Notes under the pieces: generated by a model | What the model saw: the letters and a program-made list of their open reading frames with translations, nothing else | Told to the model about the DNA's origin: nothing | The model's database searches: none | Source of the DNA: Streptomyces sp. SID14436 | GTDB taxonomy: Bacteria; Actinomycetota; Actinomycetes; Streptomycetales; Streptomycetaceae | Length of the DNA: 42,791 bases | Direction: 5' to 3' | Assembly: GCF_010548465.1 (NCBI RefSeq) | Contig: NZ_JAAGMD010000597.1 | Location: forward strand, 1-42,791 | Made by a program: the position numbers and the translations under genes | Shown: one piece after another, positions 26,429-35,327 of the stretch | How positions within the stretch are numbered: the stretch's first letter is position 1 | How the letters are laid out: each line of letters begins with the position of its first letter

Positions 26429-28798
26429 TCACCCCTCCAGGGTGAACTCCGCGTGGAACCGGCGGGTGTGGTCCACCTCGCGCTCCGGGCCGGTCAGGGT
26501 GACCGTCGCCGTCAGGCGGGCGTCGGTGCTCGACGCGGCCAGGCGCAGGTGCAGGACGCCCGGTTCGACGATCCGGCGGCCGTCGCGTCCGGTGAAGGAG
26601 GCCACGTCGGCCGGCACCGTGACGTGTACGCGGCGGGACTGCCCCGGTTCCAGCGCGACCCGGGTGTAGCCGACCAGGCGCTGCACCGGCTGGACGACGG
26701 AGGCGACCGGGTCGTGCAGGTAGAGCTGGACGACCTCGGTGCCGGGACGCCCGCCGGTGTTGCGGACGGTCAGGCCGAGGGTGACCTCGCCGTCCGTGGG
26801 CGCCTGTGAGGTGTCCACCGTGAGGTCGGTCCAGTCGAAGGACGTGTACGTCAGGCCATGCCCGAAGCCGAAGGCCGGGGTCGGGTCGATGTTGGAGACG
26901 TCGCTGGCCTGGGCGAGCCGCGCCCCGAGGTAGGTGGACGGCTGGGCGCCGGTGCCGCGCGGCACGCTGACCGGGAGCCGGCCGGAGGGCTCGACCCGGC
27001 CGGCGAGCACCCCGGCGATGGCGTGGGTGCCCTCGACGCCGGGGAAGAAGGACTGCACGACCGCCGCCGACTCGGTGGCGGCGCGGCCCAGCGCGTAGGG
27101 ACGTCCGGCGAGCAGGACGGTGACCACCGGGCGGCCGGAGTCGAGGAGCGCGTCGAGCAGCTGCTGCTGCGCCCCGGGCAGGGCGAGGGATTCGGCGTCG
27201 CAGCCCTCCCCGCTGGTCCCGCGGCCGAACAGGCCGGCCCGGTCGCCGAGGACGGCGATGACGACGTCGGCGTCGCGGGCCGCCTCCACCGCGGCGTCGA
27301 TGCCGGTGAGGTCCCCGTCGTCGACGCCGGTGCCGCGGGCGACCGTGAAGTCGGCTGCGGGGAACTCGTCGGCGAGGGTGTCGGCCAGGGTCGGCAGGTC
27401 GATGCCGACGGGCACGTCCGGGTGCTGCACGCCCACGTGCAGGGGGAAGGAGTAGCAGCCCAGTACGGCGGTCGGCTCGGCGGCGCTCGGGCCGATCAGG
27501 GCGATGCGGCGGGGCCGGGCGAGCGGCAGGGTGCCGTCGTTGGTGAGCAGGACGACGGCCTTCTCGGCCAGCTCGCGGGCCAGTTCGCGGTTCTCGGGGC
27601 GGTCCAGGTCGACCTTGCCGCGCAGGGCGTCCGGGTCGTCGGCGTCGGTGCCGTCGAGGGCCGCCGGCACGGGGCTCCAGTCGGGGTCGAGCAGGCCGAG
27701 TTCCGCCTTCTGCGTCAGGACGCGGCGCAGGGCGCGGTCGACGAGGGCCTCCGGGACGCGGCCGTCGGCGACCGCCTCGGCGAGCGGCGCGCCGAAGGTC
27801 TTGACGGTGGGCAGCTCCACGTCGACGCCCGCCGTGAGCGCGGCGCGGGCGGCGTCGGCCCAGTCGGCGGCGACGCCGTGCAGGGTCTTGAGGAAGGCGA
27901 TGCCGAAGTAGTCGGCGACGACGGTGCCGTCGAAGTCCCAGGTGTCCCGGAGCAGCCCGGTCAGCAGGGTCTCGTCGGCGGCGACGGGCACGCCGTCGAT
28001 GTCGTTGTAGGCGTGCATGACGGAGCGGGCGCCGCCCTCGCGGACCGCCATCTCGAACGGCGGCAGCAGGATGTCGGCGCGTTCCCGCGCGCCCATGGGG
28101 GCGGGGGCGAGGTTGCGGCCGGCGCGGGAGGCGGAGTAGCCGACGAAGTGCTTGAGGGTGGCGACGATGCCGGCGGACTCCAGGCCTTGCACGTAGGCGG
28201 TGCCGATGGTGCCGACGAGGTACGGGTCCTCGCCGATGGTCTCCTCCACGCGGCCCCAGCGGGCGTCGCGCACCACGTCGAGGACGGGCGCGAGGCCCTG
28301 GTGGACGCCGACGGACCGCATGTCGCGGCCGATGGTGGCGGCCATCCGGCGCACCACGCCTGGGTCGAAGGTGGCACCCCAGGACAGCGGCACCGGGTAG
28401 GCGGTGGCGCCCCAGGCGGCGAATCCGGCGAGGCACTCCTCGTGGGCGAGGGCGGGGATGCCGAAACGGTTCGCCGAGGCGATGCGGGCCTGGGTGCGCT
28501 GCAGGGACAGCGCACCGAGCGCCGGGTCGACGGGCACCGTGCCGAACGGGCGGGTCAGCTGGCCCAGTCCGGCGGGCAGGAGGGTGTCGAGGTCGACGGC
28601 CTCCTCCATGTCGTGCTGGTGCGGGGCCACTTCGCCGCCCTGGTCGGACGCGCCGACCCACACGCCGTACAGCTGGGCAATCTTCTCCTCCGGGGTCATC
28701 GCGCCGATCAGCGCGTCGACCCGGTCGGAGACCGACCGGGAGGGGTCGTTCCAGAGGGGGATTTCGGGGGTGGTCTCTACGGCCACGGTGGCGGTCAC
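26429..28798 (-). CDS. bxlA: Intracellular GH3 beta-xylosidase
   Basis: A 789-aa family 3 beta-glycosidase expected to split imported xylobiose/xylo-oligosaccharides to xylose. Order: N-terminal (beta/alpha)8 barrel (EEKIAQLYG; ATLKHFVGYSASRAGRN; DARWGRVEETIGEDPYL), candidate nucleophile Asp in VVADYFGIAFL, GH3_C alpha/beta sandwich (VVLLTNDGTLPLARP ... GRPYALG) and a C-terminal Fn3-like domain (LTVRNTGGRPGTEVVQLYL). It has no signal peptide, so it is cytoplasmic. The start is GTG at 28798, overlapping the bxlG stop as GTGA with GGAGG directly before it. Last gene of the bxlEFGA operon, the same order as known from S. thermoviolaceus. A strong terminator follows. Confidence 0.92.
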   Translation of the reverse strand: MTATVAVETTPEIPLWNDPSRSVSDRVDALIGAMTPEEKIAQLYGVWVGASDQGGEVAPHQHDMEEAVDLDTLLPAGLGQLTRPFGTVPVDPALGALSLQRTQARIASANRFGIPALAHEECLAGFAAWGATAYPVPLSWGATFDPGVVRRMAATIGRDMRSVGVHQGLAPVLDVVRDARWGRVEETIGEDPYLVGTIGTAYVQGLESAGIVATLKHFVGYSASRAGRNLAPAPMGARERADILLPPFEMAVREGGARSVMHAYNDIDGVPVAADETLLTGLLRDTWDFDGTVVADYFGIAFLKTLHGVAADWADAARAALTAGVDVELPTVKTFGAPLAEAVADGRVPEALVDRALRRVLTQKAELGLLDPDWSPVPAALDGTDADDPDALRGKVDLDRPENRELARELAEKAVVLLTNDGTLPLARPRRIALIGPSAAEPTAVLGCYSFPLHVGVQHPDVPVGIDLPTLADTLADEFPAADFTVARGTGVDDGDLTGIDAAVEAARDADVVIAVLGDRAGLFGRGTSGEGCDAESLALPGAQQQLLDALLDSGRPVVTVLLAGRPYALGRAATESAAVVQSFFPGVEGTHAIAGVLAGRVEPSGRLPVSVPRGTGAQPSTYLGARLAQASDVSNIDPTPAFGFGHGLTYTSFDWTDLTVDTSQAPTDGEVTLGLTVRNTGGRPGTEVVQLYLHDPVASVVQPVQRLVGYTRVALEPGQSRRVHVTVPADVASFTGRDGRRIVEPGVLHLRLAASSTDARLTATVTLTGPEREVDHTRRFHAEFTLEG

Positions 28799-29613
28799 TT
28801 TCCTCCGACGCCCATCAGGCCCTGGACCAGGGCGCGACGGGCGAACAGGTAGACGAGAAGGATGGGAACCATGGAGATCACGACGGCTCCCAGCAGACCG
28901 GGGATGTCGATGCCGTGCTCGGTCTGGAAGTTGTACAGACCCAGGGTGATCACCTTGCTGGAGTCGGACTGGGTCAGGACGAGCGGGAACAGGAAGCCGT
29001 TCCACGCCTGGAGGGCGGAGAACACCACGATCGTGGACAGCCCGCCCCGGGACAGCGGCAGCACGAGCTGGAAGAACATGCGCCGCGGGGAGGCGCCGTC
29101 CATGGCCATCGCCTCGTACAGCTCCGGGGAGATGTCGCGCATCGCGCCGCTGAGGATCAGCGCCGACATGGGCAGGCAGAACGCGGCCGTGGGCAGGATG
29201 ACGCCGAGCAGGTTGTCGTACAGCCCGGCTTCGCTGATCAGGTAGAACATCGGCACGATGACGGCCTGGGCCGGGATGGCCAGTCCGAGCAGGAACAGCC
29301 GGAAGACGGCCGTCGTGGTCCGGCCCCGGCTGCGCACGATCGCGTAGGCGAGCGGCGGGACCAGCAGCAGCACGATGCCGATCACCGCTCCGGTGACGAC
29401 CAGCGTGTTGACGAAGTACTGGCCGAACCCGGCGTCGAAGGCCCCGGTGTAGTTGTCCAGGGTGAAGCTGTCCGGGAGCGAGACCGGGCCGTTCTCGGCG
29501 TAGTCCTGTCGGGTGCGCACGGTCGCCGCGAACAGCACGTACAGCGGGAGGCCGATGATGAAGAGCCAGATCAGCGAGCCGGCGCCGGCCAGGTAGTTCG
29601 GACGGCGCCTCAT
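28795..29613 (-). CDS. bxlG: Xylobiose ABC transporter permease 2
   Basis: A 272-aa MalG-type inner-membrane permease (CUT1 family) with six predicted helices, beginning LIWLFIIGLPLYVLFAA. The EAA loop that docks the ATPase is EAMAMDGASPRRMFFQLVLPL (about 185-205). The start ATG at 29613 overlaps the bxlF stop (ATGA) and has GGAGGG 6 nt upstream. It overlaps bxlA at the other end, so translation is coupled throughout. No ATPase gene is in the operon; a shared multiple-sugar ATPase of the MsiK type, encoded elsewhere, would have to energise the importer. Confidence 0.92.
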   Translation of the reverse strand: MRRRPNYLAGAGSLIWLFIIGLPLYVLFAATVRTRQDYAENGPVSLPDSFTLDNYTGAFDAGFGQYFVNTLVVTGAVIGIVLLLVPPLAYAIVRSRGRTTTAVFRLFLLGLAIPAQAVIVPMFYLISEAGLYDNLLGVILPTAAFCLPMSALILSGAMRDISPELYEAMAMDGASPRRMFFQLVLPLSRGGLSTIVVFSALQAWNGFLFPLVLTQSDSSKVITLGLYNFQTEHGIDIPGLLGAVVISMVPILLVYLFARRALVQGLMGVGGK

Positions 29614-30566
29614 GACACACCCTCCATGGTGCTGCGCATCTTGTCGTAGCCGGAGACCCGGACGACGATCAGCGAGATGACGGTGGCCGCGACGACCAGG
29701 GCCAGGGCGATCGCGGAGCCCGCGCCGAAGTCGAAGCCCTTGAACGCCTTGTCGTACATGTAGTAGGCGCTGATGGTGGTGTCGGTGCCGGGGCCGCCCT
29801 GGGTCAGGATGAGCACCGTCTCGAAGGTGGTCAGACCGCCGACGATCATCAGGATCATCGAGGTGATCATCGAGTTGCGCAGCTGCGGCAGGGTGATGGA
29901 GAAGAACTGCCGGTAGCGGCCCGCCCCGTCGATCTCCGCCGCCTGGTAGAGCACCTGCGGGACGGCCCGGGCGGCGCCCTGGTAGATCAGCGTGTGGAAC
30001 GGCGTGAACTGCCAGGTGCTGACGAATGCCAGCACCCCGATGGCGGTTGCCTGTTCACCGAACAGGTTGCCGTCGCCGAAAAGCCAGGCCGCCTCGGCCG
30101 GAATGCCGAAGTTGGGGTCGAGCAGCGCCCGCCACAGCACGGAGACGGCCGTGGCCGACAGCAGCAGCGGGATGAAGTAGATGACCGACAGCACCGCGCG
30201 GTTGCGCTGGTGGCCCGCCGCCCAGACACCGAGCACCATGCTCAGCGGCGTCTGGAGGGCTACACCGAGCGCGGTCAGGAGCAGGGTCAGCCAGATGCTC
30301 TGGAACATCACCGGGTCGTCCTTCAGGCGCGACCAGTTGTCCAGCCCGACGAACTCGGGCGAGCCGAGACCGTCCCAGCTCATGAAGGACAGCACCGCCA
30401 CCATGACCAGGGGGGTGATCGCGAAGAGGGCGAAGAACACGGCGGCAGGCAGCGCCCAGCCGAAGCCGGGGCGGCCCACGTGTGCCGCGGAGGATGCGGC
30501 CGGCCGCCGCCGGGACCCCTTGCGGGGCCCGGCGGCGGGCGGAACGCTCAGCGTCTTTGTCGTCAT
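29610..30566 (-). CDS. bxlF: Xylobiose ABC transporter permease 1
   Basis: A 318-aa MalF-type permease (CUT1 family). A basic cytoplasmic N-terminus of ~45 residues (KGSRRRPAASS) is followed by membrane helices starting WALPAAVFFALFAITPLVMV. The EAA loop is YQAAEIDGAGRYRQFFSITLP (about 225-245). I chose ATG 30566 (MTTKTLSV), 10 nt after the bxlE stop. Longer frames reaching 30725 only read bxlE in the wrong frame. It forms the membrane channel with BxlG. Confidence 0.92.
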   Translation of the reverse strand: MTTKTLSVPPAAGPRKGSRRRPAASSAAHVGRPGFGWALPAAVFFALFAITPLVMVAVLSFMSWDGLGSPEFVGLDNWSRLKDDPVMFQSIWLTLLLTALGVALQTPLSMVLGVWAAGHQRNRAVLSVIYFIPLLLSATAVSVLWRALLDPNFGIPAEAAWLFGDGNLFGEQATAIGVLAFVSTWQFTPFHTLIYQGAARAVPQVLYQAAEIDGAGRYRQFFSITLPQLRNSMITSMILMIVGGLTTFETVLILTQGGPGTDTTISAYYMYDKAFKGFDFGAGSAIALALVVAATVISLIVVRVSGYDKMRSTMEGVS

Positions 30567-30576
30567 GAGCCGTTCG

Positions 30577-31878
30577 TCACTCGGTGGGGAGGGCCTGCAT
30601 GGCCTTGATGAAGCCGTCCGCGTCGAGCTGTCCGTTGAAGAACTGCTGGATGGCCTTGTGCATGTCCGAGCTGGCCTTCTGCGGGTACGCCTGGTCCCAG
30701 GAGAGCTGGAACGACGGGGCGTCACTGACCAGGTCGTACTGGAAGCGCGCGTACTCGGCGTGCTCCGACTTGTCGATGAACTGGGCGGTGTTGGTGGTGG
30801 TCGGCAGGTTGCCGATCTCCAGCTGCGCCTTGACGAAGTCGTCGGAGTACATGAGCTTGAGGAACTCGGCGACGGCCTCGGGGTGCTTGGTCTTCTTCAT
30901 CACCGAGTAGTAGTTGTTGGTGTTGCCGGCGATGTTGGCCGTGTCACCCTTGCCGCCCTCGACGGACGGGAAGGTGCTGTAGCCGAGGCCCTTCTCCGCG
31001 AAGTCCGGGTGGTCGGTGAGCTGCTGGGAGTAGTACCAGGAGCCCATCAGCTCGAAGCCGGCCTTGCCCGAGGCCAGCAGCTGGACCGAGCCGCCGTTGG
31101 TGTACTTGACGGAGTCGTAGTTCTTGCCGAAGGCGCCCGCGTCGACGAGCTCCGTGATCATGCTCAGGGCCTTCTTCGCGTCGGGGCTCTCCCACGCGCT
31201 CTTGTCGCCGTCGAGGGCCTTCTGGAGCAGCTCGGGCCCGGCGACGCGGTCGAAGAGGTACTGGAACCACATCTGCGTCGTCCAGATGTCGCCGGCGCCG
31301 AGCGCGATCGGCGTGACGCCCTCGGCCTTCAGCTTCTCGACGGCTTCGAGCAGGTCGTCCCAGGTCTTCGGCGGCTTGACGCCCGCCTTCTTGAGCACGT
31401 CCTTGTTGTGGAAGAGCAGGACCGGCTGGGTGCCGCGCATCGGGATGCCGTACGCCTTGCCGTCGACGACGGCGTTCTGGAAGACCGACGGCAGGAACTT
31501 GTTCTCCAGGTCCGGGTTCTTCTTGATCAAGTCGTCCAGCGGCATCAGCAGGTCCGCCTTCACGAACGGCCGGATGCTGCCGCCGCCCCAGTTGTAGAAG
31601 ACGTCGGGGGCCTGCGGGGTGCTGAGGATGGTCTGCAGCTTCTTCTGGTAGTCCGCGCCGGGGATGGTGTCCAGGACCACCTTGACGTCGGACGTCTTGT
31701 TGAACTCGTCCACGAACCGCTTCTCGACCTTGTTCGTGGCGTCCCCGTAGACCAGGACATGGATCTTGTCGCCGTCCGCCGAGGCACCGCTGTCCCCACC
31801 GCAGGCCGTCAGCCCCAGCGCGAGGGCGAGCGTCGCCCCGCAGGCGACCAGTCTGGGCAAGCGCGCGCGTGTCTTCAT
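30577..31878 (-). CDS. bxlE: Xylobiose-binding lipoprotein of ABC transporter
   Basis: A 433-aa CUT1 solute-binding protein and first gene of the operon. Lipoprotein signal peptide MKTRARLPRLVACGATLALA with lipobox LTAC (lipidated Cys about 26), so it is anchored outside the membrane. The mature part has the usual extracellular SBP family 1 pattern (DGKAYGIPMRGTQPVLLFHNKDVL..., TWDDLLEAVEKLKAEGVTPIAL, GSWYY). Xylobiose specificity is inferred from its place before bxlF-bxlG-bxlA and opposite bxlR. The ATG at 31878 has AAAGG 6 nt upstream; this SD lies at the edge of the operator 31886-31900, so repressor binding could block both elongation and ribosome access on the DNA-proximal leader. Confidence 0.92.
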   Translation of the reverse strand: MKTRARLPRLVACGATLALALGLTACGGDSGASADGDKIHVLVYGDATNKVEKRFVDEFNKTSDVKVVLDTIPGADYQKKLQTILSTPQAPDVFYNWGGGSIRPFVKADLLMPLDDLIKKNPDLENKFLPSVFQNAVVDGKAYGIPMRGTQPVLLFHNKDVLKKAGVKPPKTWDDLLEAVEKLKAEGVTPIALGAGDIWTTQMWFQYLFDRVAGPELLQKALDGDKSAWESPDAKKALSMITELVDAGAFGKNYDSVKYTNGGSVQLLASGKAGFELMGSWYYSQQLTDHPDFAEKGLGYSTFPSVEGGKGDTANIAGNTNNYYSVMKKTKHPEAVAEFLKLMYSDDFVKAQLEIGNLPTTTNTAQFIDKSEHAEYARFQYDLVSDAPSFQLSWDQAYPQKASSDMHKAIQQFFNGQLDADGFIKAMQALPTE

Positions 31879-31885
31879 CGTTCGC

Positions 31886-31916
31886 CTTTCGAAAGTTTCG
31901 GCGTCTTCGCCGAAAG
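31886..31916. promoter_or_regulatory. BxlR operator in the bxlE leader
   Basis: CTTTCGAAAGTTTCG at 31886-31900 contains the palindrome CTTTCGAAAG and, overlapping it, CGAAA-G-TTTCG (31890-31900), the reverse complement of the 11-mer at 6375-6385. A further half-like CTTCGCCGAAAG lies at 31905-31916. The predicted transcription start is near 31923, so the site lies within the leader. Confidence 0.75.
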
Positions 31917-31929
31917 TCCATGCGCTGGG

Positions 31930-31958
31930 ACAGTAGGTCAGGCCCGGTGAACGGTCAA
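31930..31958 (-). promoter_or_regulatory. Predicted bxlE promoter
   Basis: On the minus strand, TTGACC (31953-31958), a 17-nt spacer, and TACTGT (31930-31935): a good match to the vegetative promoter class. The transcription start would fall about 45 nt before the bxlE ATG, just upstream of the CGAAA operator. Confidence 0.7.
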
Positions 31959-32016
31959 CGGTCATGCACCCGTTCACCCAAACCGTTATCGAGCGCGCGT
32001 GGCCTATATTGCGGTC

Positions 32017-33039
32017 ATGCACGAAGACGACGAGGTGAGCGGCAGAGTGACGCTGGCGGCGGTCGCGAAAGAGGCCGGCGTGTCGATGCCGACAGTTTCG
32101 AAGGTCCTCAACGGCCGATCGGACGTGTCCCCGACCACCCGGGACCGTGTCGAGCGCCTGCTCCAGGACCGCGGCTACCGCCGGCGCGCCGCGTCGGCGC
32201 CCCGCTCCCCGCTCGTCGAGCTGGTCTTCCACGAGCTGGAGAGCATCTGGGCGATGGAGCTGATCAGAGGGGTGGAGGGCGTCGCCCGCCGGAACGGGGC
32301 GACGGTGGTGCTCACCGAGAGCGGCACCCGGCACGCCCCGGCACCGGAGTGGCTCGACGGCGTGCTGCGCCGCAGACCCCTGGGCGTCGTCCTGGTCTTC
32401 TCACTCCTGGCGGAGGACGTCAAACGCCGTCTCCGGGCCGCGGGCATCCCGTTCGTCGTCATCGACCCGGCGGGCGACCCCGACCCCGACGTGCCCTCGG
32501 TCGGCTCCGCGAACTGGGCCGGCGGGCTCGCCGCCACCCGCCACCTCACCGAGCTGGGGCACGAACGCATCGCCATCGTCACCGGCCCCGAGGACATGCT
32601 CTGCTCCCTCGCCCGCCTCGACGGCTACCGCTCGGCCATGGCCATGGCGGGCCTGGAACCCGACCCCCGCCTGACCCGCTTCGGCGACTTCCACGTGCAG
32701 GGCGGCTTCGAGCACGCGATGTCCCTGCTGGAGGGCCCCGACCGGCCGACGGCCGTCTTCGCCGGCAGCGACCTCCAGGCCCTCGGCGTCCTGGAGGCCG
32801 CCCGCGTCAAGGGCCTGCGCGTCCCCGAGGACCTGTCCGTGGTCGGCTACGACGACGTCCCCCTGGCCCAGTGGTCCAGCCCGCCCCTGACCACCGTCCA
32901 CCAGCCCCTGAAGCACATGGCCGAGGAGGCCACCCGCATGCTGCTCCAGCCGGGCGACCCCGGCAAGGCCGCCCAGCGCATAGAGCTGGCCACCCACCTG
33001 GTGGTCCGCCAGAGCACGGGCCGCCCCACGGGGGCGTGA
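32017..33039 (+). CDS. bxlR: LacI-family repressor of the xylobiose operon
   Basis: A 340-aa LacI repressor divergent from bxlEFGA. HTH at about 8-60 with recognition helix MPTVSKVLNGRSDVS, then the sugar-binding domain (ELGHERIAIVTG; VVGYDDVPLAQWSSPPLTTVHQP). BxlR-type proteins bind CGAA..TTCG inverted repeats and are released by xylobiose; such sites lie in the bxlE leader and between the GH10 and GH62 genes. I favour the ATG at 32017 because TATATT (32005-32010) lies 6 nt upstream, suggesting a leaderless transcript. GTG 31999 and downstream GTGs at 32035 or 32047 are alternatives. Nt 32097-32104 encode the helix with the low-GC word TTTCGAAG, resembling half an operator. Confidence 0.88.
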   Translation: MHEDDEVSGRVTLAAVAKEAGVSMPTVSKVLNGRSDVSPTTRDRVERLLQDRGYRRRAASAPRSPLVELVFHELESIWAMELIRGVEGVARRNGATVVLTESGTRHAPAPEWLDGVLRRRPLGVVLVFSLLAEDVKRRLRAAGIPFVVIDPAGDPDPDVPSVGSANWAGGLAATRHLTELGHERIAIVTGPEDMLCSLARLDGYRSAMAMAGLEPDPRLTRFGDFHVQGGFEHAMSLLEGPDRPTAVFAGSDLQALGVLEAARVKGLRVPEDLSVVGYDDVPLAQWSSPPLTTVHQPLKHMAEEATRMLLQPGDPGKAAQRIELATHLVVRQSTGRPTGA

Positions 33040-33185
33040 CCGGGGCGGCGGCACCCCGGACCGCGGGGCCTGCGGAGGACGTGCCGGGCGGGCGGGCGGA
33101 GGCCGGGGGCACCGCCCGCTGTGTCGAGCGTGCGCCCCGGGGAACCCGGCACCGGCCCCGCAGAACGTCAGGAGGTTGGTTCCCC

Positions 33186-34100
33186 ATGCAGCAGGACGAC
33201 GCCCGCACCCGGGCCGACGGTCCGCAGGTGACCGGTGAGCCCACGCCGCCCTACCCCAAGCAGCGCCAGCAGCCCCCGGGGCGCGAGTCGGACATGCAGC
33301 TGAAGCCCCGCTACCGGGCCGGACGCTACCGCGCGGCCGACAAGCTGCGCGGCAAGGTGGCGCTGATCACCGGCGGGGACTCGGGCATCGGCCGCGCCGT
33401 GGCCGTGCTGTACGCACGCGAGGGCGCCGACGTCGCGATCGCCCACCTGCCCGACGAGCAGGAGGACGCCGAGGAGACCCGCCGCGCGGTGGAGGCCGAA
33501 GGACGGCGGTGCCTGCTCCTGCCCGGCGATCTGGCCGAGGCGTCCCACTGCCGCGACGTCGTCGAACGGACGGTGCGCGAGCTGGGCGGCCTGAACATCC
33601 TGGTGAACAACACGGCCCACCTGAACAGCCAGACCGACCTCTCGCAGCTCGACTTCGAGGACTGGGACCGCTCGTTCAAGGTCAACGTGTACGCCTACTT
33701 CCACCTGGTCCAGGCCGCCCGCCCGCACCTCGAGGCGGGCGACGCCGTCATCGCGACCGCGTCGGAGGAGGCGCTCAAGGGCAGCAACACCATGATCGAC
33801 TACGCCGCGGCCAAGGCGGCGCTGGTCAACTTCACCAAGTCGATCGCCCCGCACCTGGCCAAAAACGGCATCCGCGCCAACGTGGTCGCCCCCGGCCCCA
33901 CCTGGACGGTGCTCAACGTCGCCGACCAGCACATGCCCCAGGACGGCCTGGCGCAGCTCGGCAGCGAGGGCCCCCTGGGCCGTGTCGCCCAGCCCGAGGA
34001 GATCGCCCCCACGTACGTGTACCTCGCCTCGGACGCCGACTCGAGCTATACGGTGGGAGAGATCATCGCCGTGACGGGCGGTTTGACCAACACGCGGTGA
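33186..34100 (+). CDS. SDR-family NAD(P)-dependent oxidoreductase (YhdF/YghA type)
   Basis: A 304-aa classical short-chain dehydrogenase with the ~45-residue N-terminal extension (PPYPKQRQQPPGRESDMQLK) of the YhdF/YghA-like subgroup. Cofactor motif TGGDSGIGRA (about 64-73), NNTA instead of the more usual NNAG/NNAA, catalytic Ser in ATASEEAL and the YAAAK Tyr/Lys pair. It ends in VTGGLTNTR, like related proteins. Substrate unknown; these genes are often linked to general stress. The ATG at 33186 has AGGAGG about 10 nt upstream. The 146-nt gap after bxlR shows no feature beyond GC-rich sequence. Confidence 0.9.
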   Translation: MQQDDARTRADGPQVTGEPTPPYPKQRQQPPGRESDMQLKPRYRAGRYRAADKLRGKVALITGGDSGIGRAVAVLYAREGADVAIAHLPDEQEDAEETRRAVEAEGRRCLLLPGDLAEASHCRDVVERTVRELGGLNILVNNTAHLNSQTDLSQLDFEDWDRSFKVNVYAYFHLVQAARPHLEAGDAVIATASEEALKGSNTMIDYAAAKAALVNFTKSIAPHLAKNGIRANVVAPGPTWTVLNVADQHMPQDGLAQLGSEGPLGRVAQPEEIAPTYVYLASDADSSYTVGEIIAVTGGLTNTR

Positions 34101-34106
34101 GGCATC

Positions 34107-34135
34107 GGGCACGGGGCGGACCATGCCCCGTGCCC
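34107..34135. terminator. Hairpin terminator after the SDR gene
   Basis: A perfect 11-bp stem GGGCACGGGGC / GCCCCGTGCCC with a 7-nt loop, 6 nt after the stop. Confidence 0.85.
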
Positions 34136-34216
34136 CCGGCACCGCTCGAAGCCCGCCCAGGCCCGGGGCATGCCTGCCCGAACGGCCCTCGCACGCAGCG
34201 TTTATGCTCGCCCGTC

Positions 34217-35035
34217 ATGAAATGGTTCCGAGCACGACGCCGCAGTGACGCCGAGACGATGGCGGGTACGCCCGTGGGCGAGGCCAAGGCCCTGTACGAG
34301 GCCGGGCGTTACGCCGAGGCGGAGGCCGGGGCGCGTGCCGTGGCCCGGGAGCGCGACGACGAGTACGCGGCCGTGGCGCTGAACATCGCCGCCCTGGCGG
34401 CGGCCGCCCAGGGGAAGCACGCCGAGGCGCTCGCCACCTACGACGAAGCGCTGCCCGCGTTCGGCCGGTTCTTCGGAGCGGATCACTGGCTGACCCTGAA
34501 GCTGCGCTCGGACCGCGCCCAGCAGATGACCTCGCTCGGCCGGCACGCCGAATGCGAGGCCGAGTGCGCGGCGGTCGTCGAGGCCGCGGGCCGGAGGACG
34601 GGCCCGGAGACGTCACGCCTGATGGCGGCCGCGCGCAACGGGCTGGCCTTCGCCCTCAACGCGCAGGGGCGGCACCAGGAGGCGGAGACCGTCGCCCGCG
34701 AGGCCCTGGCGGCCCATCCGGAACGTGACCGGCAGGCCCTGGTCCTGCGGCTCGGCCTGGCACGCAGCCTCAACGGCCAGGGCCGCCACGACGACGCCCT
34801 CACCGAGGCTCGGACCGCGGACAAGCTGCACCGCGGCCTGCCCGGACACCAGCGGCTCCCGGACACCGGCGCCGTCGACCTGGCCTTCGCCAACGCCCTG
34901 TCGGGGCTGGGCCGCGCCGCCGAGGCCCGTCAGCGGGCCGCCGCCGCGCACGATGCCTGCCTGGCCTCCTTCGGCCCGGACCACCGCCGCACCGTCGAGG
35001 CCCGGACGCTGCTGGAGCAGATCGACGCCACGTGA
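34217..35035 (+). CDS. Tetratricopeptide-repeat protein
   Basis: A 272-aa soluble protein made of Ala-rich TPR-type helices: GEAKALYEAGRYAEAEAGAR, AAAAQGKHAEALATYDEALP, SLGRHAECEAECAAVV, ALNAQGRHQEAETVAREAL, SLNGQGRHDDALTEARTA and LSGLGRAAEARQRAAAA, about six repeats. No signal peptide or enzymatic domain; a protein-binding scaffold is the safe call. The ATG at 34217 has no SD, but TATGCT (34203-34208) stands 8 nt upstream, so the mRNA is probably leaderless. Not linked functionally to either neighbour as far as can be seen. Confidence 0.82.
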   Translation: MKWFRARRRSDAETMAGTPVGEAKALYEAGRYAEAEAGARAVARERDDEYAAVALNIAALAAAAQGKHAEALATYDEALPAFGRFFGADHWLTLKLRSDRAQQMTSLGRHAECEAECAAVVEAAGRRTGPETSRLMAAARNGLAFALNAQGRHQEAETVAREALAAHPERDRQALVLRLGLARSLNGQGRHDDALTEARTADKLHRGLPGHQRLPDTGAVDLAFANALSGLGRAAEARQRAAAAHDACLASFGPDHRRTVEARTLLEQIDAT

Positions 35036-35052
35036 GGCACCGGCGCGGGGCC

Positions 35053-35073
35053 GGCGCGGGCGGGGCCCGCGCC
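35053..35073. terminator. Possible terminator after the TPR gene
   Basis: A 9-bp perfect stem GGCGCGGGC / GCCCGCGCC with a 3-nt loop, 18 nt past the stop, before the cobalamin riboswitch. Confidence 0.5.
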
Positions 35074-35129
35074 TCCTGGCCGTTCACCCGCCGGCGTCGG
35101 GAGCGGGAGCCTCCGGGGAGCCAGTAGGA

Positions 35130-35285
35130 TCGACGGGTCATCGCCGCGACGGGAGACAGGAAGCCGGTGCGAATCCGGCACGGTCCCGCCACTGTGACCG
35201 GGGAGTGCACCCCTGTTCGAAGCCACTGCGCGCCGCGTGGGAAGGCGAGGGGGAACAGCGATCCGGGAGTCAGGACACTGGCCTG
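35130..35285 (+). promoter_or_regulatory. Cobalamin riboswitch controlling the B12 ABC importer
   Basis: The conserved core is readable: GGAAGCCGGTGCGAATCCGGC (from 35159, running into 35179), CGGTCCCGCCACTGTG with the B12 box GCCACTGTG at 35188-35196, and the closing AGTCAGGACAC near 35268. A TAGGAT hexamer at 35125-35130 may be the -10. The AGGAGG of the downstream gene lies 30-40 nt after the aptamer, so translational control by SD masking is likely. AdoCbl binding should turn the importer off. Confidence 0.93.
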
Positions 35286-35327
35286 TCGCGGGCCCGTCCC
35301 GAGGAGCGCGGACTCCAGGAGGCTCAC

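Noticed and set aside
26858..28852. Long plus-strand frame opposite bxlA
   Set aside because: Gly/Val/Asp-rich antisense translation without motifs; bxlA is well supported.
31869..33185. 5' extension of the SDR frame through the bxlR gene
   Set aside because: Arg/Pro-rich out-of-frame reading of bxlR; the SDR start at 33186 has AGGAGG and matches the family N-terminus.
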